NCBI RefSeq assembly: GCF_023343835.1
Contig: NC_064437.1
Span: 25,581,001-25,645,000, forward strand
Source: Lagopus muta
Lineage: Eukaryota > Chordata > Aves > Galliformes > Phasianidae
Direction of reading: 5' to 3'
Length of the DNA: 64,000 nt
The stretch's first letter is position 1, and every line of letters begins with the position of its first letter. Of this stretch, positions 26,401-35,541 are shown one piece after another. The position numbers and the translations under genes are program-made. A model generated the notes under the pieces. The model did not search any database. It was not told the origin of the DNA and saw only the letters and a program-made list of their open reading frames with translations.

Positions 26401-28152
26401 AATATACATAAGGAGAAAAAGTGAGGTTTCCAACTCCATTTCCTCTAATTAAAATAAGCACACCTAGAAGCTGAGTGGCTGCAGCACAGGCATCCCCTCT
26501 GCTCTCAGGTGATAGCAGCAGCTGGCAGTGACCCCAAGTGCCAGCTGGTCCTGGCAAATGGGGCAAGCCATGCAGTGAACTACAGCCAGAACAGTCTCAG
26601 GGAGCAGGTGACAGCACTCACAGGTGGCAGAGGGGTCAACGTGGCCATCGATGCTGTTGGTGGGGACATCTTCAAGGCTGCCCTGAAGAGGTGAGTGAAA
26701 ATAAGAGGTGATGCTATTGGCATGCCTTGAGCAAGGTGAAGCTCTACCTGCCTCAACTGGTGGTGGAGGCAGAGATCATAGAATAGAAGAGAGACCATAG
26801 AACCATTAAGGTTGGAAAAGAGGGGTTGGTTAAACCCCAGCCCATTCCCACCATGCCCACTGACCATGCCCCTCGGTGTTATACCTCCACAATTCTTGAA
26901 CACCTCCAGGGACCTCCCCGGGAAGCCTGTGTCAAAATCTCACCACTCTGAGAAGAAACTTTTCCTAATATCCAAGCTGGAGGCTGTATAAGATGCATTT
27001 GCTCAACCCCACATGGCTTCTTATGGCCAGGATAGCATATATTGCCTTGGTTTCAAATACCTGTCACTTGTCTTCTCACAGTCTGGCTTGGGAGGGCAGG
27101 ATTGTGGTGATGGGTTTTGCTGGAGGGAAAATCCCCTCAATTCCTGCCAACCTGCTGCTCCTGAAGAACGTGTCAGCCATGGGAGTGTACTGGGGTCGGT
27201 ACCAGCAGGAGGACTTCCCCCTTTTCTCCTCTGCCATGTCCTCCCTTCTTCAGTATTGCCAGGAGAGAAAGATCCATCCACACATTGGAGCGGTCTTCAA
27301 GCTGGAAGAGGTACACATGACTCAGAACTGTTAGCCAAGGCCTTTTTATGGGGGCAGAAATAGGTTTGTGTGTGCAGTTAGACCCCTGGCACAGAAAACG
27401 CAGGAGTCCTAAAATCCAAAAATATTAAATAAAAAAAATCCCATTTTCCCTCACCCTTTTTAATCTTCTTCCATTGGGTTTCAGCCAGAGAGTTGTTAAC
27501 TTCTGGTTTGTTACTGCAAGGCCAGAACTGCAATGTGTTCAATGGGGAAATCATAAAAACACACGCTGCTACACCAAAGAGTTTGTGGTCTTAAAGAATA
27601 ATGTGCTGGGATAATATCTTAGAAGTGGATTAGTGGACTGTGATGTGCCTTCATTTGCATTTCCCCCCAAGCACCTCTGAAAGTGCTCAAAACACTTTTT
27701 TCCCCCCGTTATGATGGTCTTTCAAGCCTTATATAACAGTTCCTTAGAAATGCCCACGTAGCCCCATCCAGCAAACTCAGGGATGCAAGGTGGAGGAACA
27801 CCCAGGAGCTTGTTGGCTTCTGAGTTGTTTCAAACCCAGCATTGGATTCCAGGGACAGAAAGCCCAGGCTCAGATACAAAACATGAGCTCTTTGTTCACA
27901 CCAAACAAAACGTTACAGCCTATTGTACAGCCCACATAAATACAACCAGACCCTTGGTTTAGCTTAACCTCTTATTGAGTGAATAACACTGCAAACATTG
28001 CAGTACAGTGACTACTTCCACATGTTCTGCACCTCTTACCCTGATGATCATCCCCATAAGCACTCAGAGTTTTGTGCTTGCAGGTGAATGAAGCCTTCAA
28101 CCATGTGCTTCAGCGCAAGTCCACTGGAAAGGTCATCATCTCCATGAAGTAA
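23343..28152 (+). CDS. CRYZL2: quinone oxidoreductase-like protein 2 (zeta-crystallin-like), ten coding exons
   Basis: A medium-chain dehydrogenase/reductase of the quinone oxidoreductase branch, predicted to use NADPH; the physiological substrate is unknown. Coding exons are 23,343-23,368, 23,838-23,961, 24,123-24,219, 25,061-25,119, 25,458-25,523, 25,720-25,829, 25,988-26,069, 26,509-26,690, 27,082-27,310 and 28,084-28,152. They sum to 1,044 nt (347 aa) with consistent phases and GT-AG borders. The GroES-like catalytic part covers about residues 30-160. The nucleotide-binding loop GAGATG is at 169-174 inside VLVTAGAGATGLA, and NVAIDAVGGD is at 232-241. The first 39 residues have several Arg and no acidic residue, so a mitochondrial presequence is plausible. 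Length fits mouse (about 350 aa). The human copy is a pseudogene; this one is open throughout. The weak point is exon 1. Confidence 0.9.
23410..23775 (+). repeat. pyrimidine-rich low-complexity tract in CRYZL2 intron 1
   Basis: Roughly 365 bases made almost only of C and T with short A/G interruptions, built from loose repeats of cccattcc/ccccat-type words. It has no coding meaning. It fills most of the intron between exons 1 and 2 and leads into the exon 2 acceptor. Confidence 0.8.
23838..23961 (+). CDS. CRYZL2: CRYZL2 exon 2
   Basis: Acceptor cttccag|g, donor caagccag|gtgcgt. Encodes residues 10-50, including ARGYRAALC, which matches the GYRAAVC word of the mammalian protein, then the first beta strands of the GroES-like fold. 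Ends in phase 0. Confidence 0.85.
24123..24219 (+). CDS. CRYZL2: CRYZL2 exon 3
   Basis: Acceptor ctctcgcag|gtc, donor cccctg|gtgagt. Encodes VRVHYCGLNFADILACQG through FTP, the conserved substrate-site strand of quinone oxidoreductases (CGLNFADI). Ends one base into Gly83. Confidence 0.95.
24731..24800 (-). mobile_element. CR1 LINE fragment
   Basis: Reverse-orientation CR1 end: aatcatagaatctctgaggt followed by tggaaaagccctttgaaatc. It lies in CRYZL2 intron 3. Confidence 0.8.
25061..25119 (+). CDS. CRYZL2: CRYZL2 exon 4
   Basis: Acceptor tatcctgcag|ga, donor aaggag|gtgaga. Completes Gly83 and encodes MEFSGTVMETGENVSAVKE. Phase 0 at its end. Confidence 0.95.
25280..25421 (+). mobile_element. 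CR1 LINE 3' fragment just upstream of CRYZL2 exon 5
   Basis: Contains agagccccatgatggagtca, ctggaggcgctcaagagctg, gggacatggtcagcaggcat and the ggttggactagatgatctta tail. Its end is only about 37 bases from the exon 5 acceptor at 25,457. Confidence 0.9.
25458..25523 (+). CDS. CRYZL2: CRYZL2 exon 5
   Basis: Acceptor tgtttttgcag|ggt, donor gagaag|gtgaga. Encodes 22 whole codons (GHRVIGVSGISAMAEEC...), phase 0 on both sides, so skipping would keep the frame but remove a core strand. Confidence 0.95.
25720..25829 (+). CDS. CRYZL2: CRYZL2 exon 6
   Basis: Acceptor cacgtacag|gca, donor agccacg|gtgagc. Encodes ALWQIPDNVSSEDAAVLPVA followed by the YGTAWLAL helix typical of this family. Ends in phase 2. 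Confidence 0.95.
25988..26069 (+). CDS. CRYZL2: CRYZL2 exon 7, nucleotide-binding loop
   Basis: Acceptor cctgccag|gg, donor gcaaag|gtactg. Encodes ETVLVTAGAGATGLAIIDLA, the glycine-rich turn of the Rossmann fold that binds NADPH. Ends in phase 0. Confidence 0.96.
26509..26690 (+). CDS. CRYZL2: CRYZL2 exon 8
   Basis: Acceptor gctctcag|gtg, donor aagag|gtgagt. Encodes residues 189-248, including NGASHAVNYSQNSLREQV and GGRGVNVAIDAVGGDIF. Ends in phase 2. Confidence 0.96.
26775..26985 (-). mobile_element. CR1 LINE 3' fragment
   Basis: Reverse CR1 order: atcatagaat, ccattaaggttggaaaagag, then the complement of the middle part (cccaccatgcccactgacca, acacctccagggacctcccc). It fills part of CRYZL2 intron 8 and is antisense to the gene. 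Confidence 0.9.
27082..27310 (+). CDS. CRYZL2: CRYZL2 exon 9
   Basis: Acceptor tcttctcacag|tc, donor gaagag|gtacac. Encodes residues 250-325: LAWEGRIVVMGFAGG, LLLLKNVSAMGVYWGRY and HPHIGAVFKLEE. The longest exon of the gene, phase 0 at its end. Confidence 0.96.
28084..28152 (+). CDS. CRYZL2: CRYZL2 exon 10 and stop codon
   Basis: Acceptor gtgcttgcag|gtg, then VNEAFNHVLQRKSTGKVIIS and the stop TAA at 28,150-28,152. The short C-terminal helix and closing strand match the family end. Confidence 0.95.
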   Translation: MNEAFNHVLQRKSTGKVIISMK

Positions 28153-28292
28153 AAGGGCTGTGAGGGATTTCTTGCATGGCTGTGCATATGGTAGACTGGA
28201 GGACCCTCAGCCGACCTTGTGCATGTCCTGCATCATCATACGTCTATAAGAGCAGTAATTTTCACAAGGCTCTCTGACCTTCCAAAATCATC

Positions 28293-28298
28293 AATAAA
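28293..28298 (+). terminator. CRYZL2: polyadenylation signal of CRYZL2
   Basis: A canonical AATAAA about 140 bases after the stop codon, inside atcaataaagttat. It implies a short 3' UTR with cleavage near 28,310-28,325. Confidence 0.8.
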
Positions 28299-30284
28299 GT
28301 TATATGGCACTCCACATCTGACCCAGCAGCATTTCTGGGAGCAAAGAGTCACGGGGCTGGTGTGGGTGTAAGCTGGATTCTGGCCAGCAGTAGGCTGTGA
28401 GCCACTTTTCCCCCACTGGGAACAGCTGAACTTCCTACACTGGCTGCGGGAGGAGAGGAAACCAGCTCAGTTCCAGCCTTTTCCCCACCCTTTTTAATAC
28501 ATTTTGAGCTGGACAAAGATAATTAACTTGAGTCCTGATGATGCTCATTTGTGAGCCACTGGGGTAGGTAGTGGAACAGTGCCCTGCCAAGCACCTAGCG
28601 AACACCTTGATGGAACACTTGGATTTGAAAGAAAGAGCAGTGGGGAGGACCTGGGGGTGAAGCACAGAGCAGTGGCTGCTCCCTCTGCCTGCCCTGCCAG
28701 GTGCCTGCGTCTGCTCCTGACCCCACATCAGCTGGCTCAGTCCCAGGAGAATGATCACAGTTGCAATTACCTCCATACCCATTATGGCAAACAAAAGCAA
28801 CCCGAAACTCTAGTAACAAGCAGGCTATACTCTTTGAGCCTTAACAGGAGGGACTTGAGATTTAATGGACTGCAGAGACACAATAGTTGAGCCATTTGAT
28901 CTGACAATACTTAAATTTGTCTGCACTGTGTCCTGCTGTTCCAGCTCCCAGTGTTGTGTAGGCTCTGGCCCCACAAACTACTACAGCATCACCTCATTAT
29001 GAAGCACTGCAATAGCCCTCCTGCTTTCCTAGCATGCCTCCACTGCAGCAACTCCAGCTCAGCCATACTCCCCTGCTTGCTGCTGAGCCTCACACCCCGG
29101 AGGAAATTATTTAACTCCCATCCATCCTCTAGAAGCCTTGCAAATTCATCATGGTACATGCAGCTTCTCCTTTCAGAAGAGTTTTTTTAAGCTTATTGCA
29201 CTGGTAATAGCAGGAAACTGCCTGCTGCAGTGAAGGATTCATCCAAATAAGCTGAGAGCCATAGCTGGGCTGTAGAAAATGCCCAGCTCACTTCAGTGCT
29301 TGAGCTATCACCACACTTTAGGTAAACGGGCTGCCTAAAGGAAAAGCTCTAGCAGAGGCTATGGTACAGTGACTTCAGCCTGCACTGCTTGAGCCATCTC
29401 CTGGGAGTTATTGATAACATTTACAATTAGTGGTACCTGACAACAGAAGAGCAGGACCCTTGCCCTATTGCACCTACTAAGCTTCCCACAGCATTTAAGG
29501 TCAGTGCACTCATTAGCCTTCAGCGCTCATTAGTTTTTAATCACCACCCTTCTATCAATTTGCTTAACTGAAATAATAACTCTGATTTCTTCAGGTCACA
29601 CCACAGGGGATCCTCAACTTAATTATGCAGAAGATGTAAATAAACTGATTTTAAGAATGCTTAATCATGCTAAAATTGTTCCATGACGAGGGGCTCTGAA
29701 AAAACCCTCTCATAATTATTTGAGTACTGCTTACCTCTATCACACCTTGATATTCCTCTATTGAGGGAGAAGGACCTTCAGGCATTCAGGGGCACCATAC
29801 CTTACCTCTTCAGTAATTAAGACAACTTGAAAAACCTTTTACTTGTTGTTCCCAAACAACAGTTCCAGGCAATGGAATAATAAGCTGTTCAGCTCATAGC
29901 TTTATGGTACATTTTAGGCTTTACTAACTACTTCTCAGCCTAACACACAATTCCTACAGCTATTTTTCTCAAGTACTACCAACAGCCAGCACTGGAATAA
30001 AACTCATCCTGTTCTATTCAATACATAAACCCCTCAGCTCCCTCCGAGTGCCTTCATTAGCCTTAATGGCCATGATGGGCCTCACCTGAGTGTCCTCACC
30101 CATGGACTGGGATCCTATACAAACTCAGCTCAGGAAATCATTTGGTGTTTTTTTGAATTGTATTGTAGGTGCACTATTTTTTTAGTTTACCTGATTTTGT
30201 TTTTTTGAGTTGTGAACTGACTTCATTGCTGGATTTTAGGCCTTACCTCTATAGGTGTGCTTAGGAAAACATCTTTCTTAGAAA

Positions 30285-30453
30285 GAACAGTGAGGTATTG
30301 GTACAGACTGCCAGAGAGGTGTTAGAGCCTCTACTCCTGGAAGCGTTCAAGACTGTAGAGGTGTGGCACCGAGGGCTGTGGAAAGTGGGTATGATGGGAT
30401 AGGTTGGGTTTGACGATCTTCAAGGTCTTTTTCAACCTGAATGGATCTACGAT
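30285..30453 (+). mobile_element. CR1 LINE 3' fragment
   Basis: Runs from a gaacagtgaggtattggtac start through ctggaagcgttcaagactgt and ggttgggtttgacgatcttc to ttcaacctgaatggatctac. Confidence 0.88.
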
Positions 30454-31737
30454 ATAAGGGAAGTTTCAAGACCCTTGGCTGTCTTGTTCCCATACTGGGA
30501 AGGATTCTACCAGGCTTGTTTGCTCAATCCAGCAGCATTCTGATGCTCCTTTAGCTCATATCTTGAGTTTTACTGCTCATATTCTGGTATTAATACTATG
30601 TCTGCTTGGCCTTGAAGATCATTCACCATCCTAGTGGTTTCTATGTGGCACCCATGGAGCACTGAGGAAGGCTTGCTCTCCATCCTGGTCCTGGCACCCC
30701 AACCTGAACTGCACCTCCTAGGTGCTGTGAGAATGTACTGCATTACACCCAAACTCTATCTATCTGCCTTGAGATGAGCTCATAGGTACCAATGAACTGT
30801 CTACAAGTAGTGGTGAGTACCTGCTGCCTCTTGCTGAGTGCCTGCTATTGTCTACCTCTGAGTGAGGGGGTAGTAAGGCAATGCAGGAAAGGAGCATGCA
30901 GCATGCCAGGGTGTGTTGCATCCCTGTTTGGTAATAAAGCAGTAGGGAAACAATTGCAACTACCTGCAGGGTGCTGCCTTCTCTGAGGCTGAGAAGGATT
31001 TATCCAGCTCTTCAAAGCAGCTGCAGTTTAGCTACTCACAATCTGCAAAAATTGGAGTGGAGCAACAGTAAAGCACAGCTTTCAAAACCTCATTTTCCTT
31101 TTTTCCTTTCAAGCTGACAATAAGATTTTAAGAAAAACTTTGAATAATGGATACACTTTTGAATAATGGATGCTCTGTAGCCCAAGTCCCTTGCCTTTTC
31201 TCTCTGTGCCTGAGTGAGAAGGCTTCTAATTGCCAGGCACGTGGAGAGGAGGTGTGGAGCGCTTTGTCTCTCGCACTGCTGATTAACCAATGTGTACGTG
31301 CACATTAAAAATTCAGAGGTGGGTAAGCACATCCCAGCCCTGGGCTGTGTGCTGTGCACCGTGGCTTTTATCAGCAAAAGATCTGGCACAAGATGTTTTG
31401 CATTTGTTCTTGTTTTCTTGTTGTTGTGGCTGAGCATAATCCTCTTTTTTGGGGGTCAGATTTGGCTGTTTCCATGGAAGTGCTGTTCCTATATGCTGAT
31501 CGGGGAGGGAGTTTTTAAATAGGGCTACCCAAACCAACGCCTGTCCTGAGGGTTATGGCCTTGTGGGGGCTGTCTTTTGGGGCCAGTGTATGTATTTTTT
31601 GTGCTGGATTCTCATCTGCTCCATCCCTTTGTGCTGCTCAGTGTTTTGAAACTAATATTACGTGCACTGGTGCCCCTCTGGCTCCTCAGTCTGCCCAGAA
31701 ATGCTCCAGTCTGGCATATTTCTTCTCCAAATAAACA

Positions 31738-31915
31738 GTGACGCAGCGGCACAGGCTGCCCATAAGAGGTGGTGGGGTCACCATCCCTGGAGATGTTACA
31801 GAACAAATGGAGATGTGGCACTGAGGGATGTGGTCAGTGAGCATGGTGGGGGTGGGCTGATGGTTGGACTTGATGATCCTGGAGATCTTTTTCAGTCTTA
31901 ATTATTCTATTATTT
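31738..31915 (+). mobile_element. CR1 LINE 3' fragment
   Basis: A well-preserved copy: cggcacaggctgcccataag, caccatccctggagatgtta, gggatgtggtcagtgagcat and gatggttggacttgatgatc in order. Confidence 0.93.
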
Positions 31916-32562
31916 CAACCCTTGATGCTAGAGCAGTGAAATAGCTGTGAAGGTGCATTGAGGTGAAGCGAAGGGTCCTCTGGTCTCTGCTAATCAGGCA
32001 TTTTTAAGAACCTCGCCAGAGGAGGTTGCCAGCCAGATGTTTGCCTTCACACAGCTTGTTCCCTCTCAATTCTGCAGCTTCTTGCCTCAGAGGGTAACTA
32101 CAATTTAGTTTTATTTGCCAAAATTTGACATGACTTGAGACTGTGATTTACTGGCCTTGAGGAATATGGTATATGTAACCGTGGAGGGTGTAAGTGGCTT
32201 TTCATGGCCCAGGAGTTGTAAATTGAGATGAAAAAAAATGAGGGAAACATTACTGTCCAACTTTACAAGGTAGCACTAACAACAGGACACACTGAAGCCA
32301 TCTGTAACTGTCATGGGTCTTTATGGTCCCTGATTGTATGCAGTAAAGCTCCTGAATGAGCCCTGTGGTCTCTAACGCAGAGGTAACCAATGCTGAGTGC
32401 CGGAGGAGACACCAGATGGCAATCTCTTCACGAGCATGCTTGGTTGCCTCAGGGCTGAGGGTTTGCAAGCTTTCCTTAGGCTGGTGCTTGCTGGGGGCCT
32501 GGGGAAGGGTCGCTGCTACAGCAATGCTTGCTGGGGGCAGTGGGAGCACTTCCTCTGCGTTT

Positions 32563-32862
32563 TCATAGAATCATTTGAGCTGGAAGGGACCCTTAAAGGC
32601 CATCTGGTCCAACCCCCTGCCCCGAGCGGGAACACCCACAGCTCCATCAGTGCTCGGAGCCCATCCATCCTGACCCTGTATGCAGGGATGGGGCATTACC
32701 ACCTCTCTGGGCAGCCTGGGCCTCACTGCCCTTATTGTTACAAAACTCCTTCCTTCTACCCAGTCTAAATCTCCTCTCCTTTAGTTTGAACCCATTTCCC
32801 CTCCCATCACTGCAGACCCTGCTAAGTTGTTTGTCCCCTCTTTCTTATAGCCCTCCTGCTTG
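32563..32862 (-). mobile_element. CR1 LINE 3' fragment, about 300 bp
   Basis: Reverse orientation, starting ttcatagaatcatttgagct and continuing through ctccatcagtgctcggagcc, gatggggcattaccacctct and agtctaaatctcctctcctt. It is closely related to the copies at 42.4 and 57.9 kb. Confidence 0.93.
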
Positions 32863-33099
32863 CCTTGTGACAATTTCCAGGCTTCTTGGTTCTCTGTGAC
32901 CATTTTCAGCTGTTCTGTGTTGCAATGTGGCAGCGTGACCCGGGCAGTGTGACAGCACTGGGTTGTTTCTGTTTGTTTTTATCAGCAGACAGCCAAATTT
33001 GCGATGTGTAGTGATCGCTGCAAGGCAGTTAGCAGTGAGATAAACAGCAATTTTATGGCTGGGAAAACAGGCAGGAGGGGGCTGCAGGGAAAGGTGAGA

Positions 33100-33207
33100 T
33101 GGCAGTGGCTCCGAGCACCTGATGGAGCTGTAGGTGTCCCTGTTCAGTGCAGGGGAGTTGGATCAGATGACATCTAAGGGTCCCATCCAAGTCAAATAAT
33201 TCTATGA
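33100..33207 (+). mobile_element. CR1 LINE 3' fragment
   Basis: Contains ctccgagcacctgatggagc, tgtccctgttcagtgcaggg and a closing aataattctatgac. It is a forward counterpart of the nearby reverse fragment at 32.56 kb. Confidence 0.8.
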
Positions 33208-34750
33208 CTGAACTCCCTACTCAGTCCCTGTTATCCTTTGGGCATCTCCCAGAGAGATGTGCAGCAGCGTGGCCTTCATTTGGGCTGGGAAATACTGGCA
33301 GCAAATATATAGCATCCACAGCCAGGAGCCAGGAGCAAAGCTTCCTATTGATGCCATTTAAAATAACGATCTCATCTCAAAACTGATTAGAAACAACATA
33401 AACCACCTAAAAATATGGCCAGGGACTGCAGCTACCTGAGTTTCTTCTTGGGGTGCAAGGATGTATGCTGATACATCCTCTGCAATCAGGTTTGGTGCCC
33501 AAGGTTTGGGCTGGTTGTGAGCAATGCTATACATGCCCCAGGGCATGGAGAAAAATGTTTTCCATCTAATCATGACATGGTGACAATAACAGGGAAGCCT
33601 TTTAAAGAAAAAATAAATAGGGTTTTTTTATATATAGCAAGTGCTGTCCATGCTGTGTGCTGCCTGCTTTGCAATATATGCTTGATGGCGTTCACAAGTC
33701 TGAGTGTTTCCTGGAAATATTCCTAAAATAGAAATGCATTGGCTAGAGGAGGTGCAAGATGATGCCCCTCTCTTTCCACCCTCTCTGTCCTTTTATCTCT
33801 GCTTCTCTACCCTCACTTCTCATATCCCAGCTCCTTCCCCTGGCTCTCCTCTTCTAACGTGTTTTCCTGCTTTCTTTTTCTCTTAAATTGATTGACCTGT
33901 GTGTTTTAAGCTGGCTTTGCTCACAGCTGTTTGTTGGTCATGCTCTTGCATCTCCTTCTCACACAGTGCTTTCCCACATACCACACCTGAGTGTGACTGC
34001 TGCTTTCCTGGAGGTCGAGCATCTTCCCTGCAACCCAGAGCACAAAGCATTGCTGGCAGCAGCTTGAGAAACCACTGATGAGCTGAGCATCTCCATGCAG
34101 CTGTGAAACCAGTAGGAGAGACTTAATCCCACCCTGCATCTTGCTGGTGCAAGGGTTGTGCTTCCGTGCTTGGTGTTCCTCTGGGGCTGGCAGTGTGGCT
34201 GAGATGCTATTTTTCAGTTGAAACCTTAAATTCTGTGGAGAGTGAGTGCTTATTTCTTGGGGCCTCTGGGGAAAATTTCTTGCTGTCCCAGCGGGGTAGG
34301 AATGTCATTTTCTGAAATCTCTATCATGTGCAGTTTAAATGGGGTTTTCCTGGTGGTGTGGGTGGGATTGCTGTGCATTCTACTCTTCCTCCAAGGCCAT
34401 TTTGCTTTCAATGTGGTTTTATTCTGATGCAATTTACCTTCGTCCCCTCCATTTTCACTGTTCTGGGGTGGGATCATGAGGAAGAAGTTGCAGTTGCCTA
34501 TAGAGTAAAGGTGTTGCTGCAGAGTAAGGAATTAAGGCATCACTGGGGTGAGCCTGCAGCCTGCCCACCCTGTGTCCCATGCACAGCCCAATAGAGCAAA
34601 TGATATTTTCTTGAGTTAACTGAACAGCTTCAATGGGCTTTATTTGTTATTTCTTCAGACAAATGGGAGCAGTGTTAGGATGGGAAGAAGAGGTGTGGAT
34701 CGTGTCTTAGAAAAAAAACCAACAACCCAAAAGGGGAAAAACATCTTTGG

Positions 34751-34786
34751 CTTATTTATTTTTTATTTTTTATTTTTATTTTTATC
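34751..34786 (+). repeat. (ATTTTT)n-like simple repeat
   Basis: Tandem units of five or six T with a single A, starting after a cttatttatt word. Confidence 0.85.
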
Positions 34787-35294
34787 TCGGAGGCTCATGT
34801 CAGGCTCTATCTCAGGTGGAAGAGCCTTGACTGGTCCCCGGGCTGGGCTGGGAGCTGCTGCCCTTTGTCCTCTGCAGTGGCAGTGGACTTTGGCAGTGGC
34901 GCCGGGGAGAGGAAGTGGGGCAGCAGGTGTGTGTGCGGCTGGTGGGGGTGGTGGGGACCCCGTCCTATAGGGGATCCAGGGGACCTGCACCGGGGTGGGA
35001 GGACTTGCTGGGTCCATCGAGACCCCGAATGGCCCCTGAGTGCATTAAAATCTGAGTGCGAGGGGGTGATGTGCAGTTCAGTGATGGCTTGTTGCATCCT
35101 GGTGTTTTAGGAAAGCTTCAGGTGGAACCCAAAGGGAATATGTATGTTTTACCCCTGCTTCCGCTGTAGGCGTTTTGGGAACAGAGGGCGGCAGCAGGGT
35201 CGGGAGGTGGGAGGAAGGTGGCAATGGGCTTCAGAGGAGGTTTTGGGGTGGGTGGAGAGCTGAAACCTGCAGGGATGGGTCTCGCTGCCTGCAG

Positions 35295-35541
35295 GCCATC
35301 GGAGCTCTTGGATCTGCTGCACGGAGCCCTGGGCCCCATCGCGGCCACCTCCAATGCGGCACAGCCGAGCTGCTGGGAGTGAGCAGGCAGAAGGCCGCCA
35401 TGGGACCCCACTGCCCTGGAGGCCCATCCTCCCTGGCCCTCTGCCTCATCCTGGCTCCTGGGACCCTGGCAGGGACCTGCACCGGCCGGCATCCCGGGCT
35501 GAGAGCTATGAGAGCGGCCATGCCTTCCGGGCCTACTCCAG
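35295..35541 (+). CDS. SEC16B: SEC16B first coding exon
   Basis: Acceptor gctgcctgcag|gcc at 35,294, weak donor ctccag|gtggga. The frame is open over the whole exon. [13 protein letters not shown] at 35,321-35,359 resembles the human start (ELWAP then R), but the expected ATG is ACG at 35,321. The first in-frame ATG is at 35,354, in a weak context. The C-terminal part, [18 protein letters not shown] with YSR at the junction, matches the human SRPGYEN region. Ends in phase 2. Confidence 0.75.

Larger units (their letters stand above)
28330..35294. other. CRYZL2-SEC16B intergenic region
   Basis: No exon recognised. It holds CR1 fragments at 30.29, 31.74, 32.56 and 33.10 kb and an (ATTTTT)n-like run at 34.75 kb. 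The right end (34,840-35,290) becomes G+C-rich and may hold the SEC16B promoter and untranslated first exon, which I could not place. Confidence 0.6.

Noticed and set aside
27310-35295. In-frame CRYZL2-SEC16B fusion protein from read-through splicing
   Set aside because: CRYZL2 exon 9 ends in phase 0, while the SEC16B exon at 35,295 needs an upstream exon ending in phase 1. A read-through RNA is possible but would not fuse the two proteins in frame.
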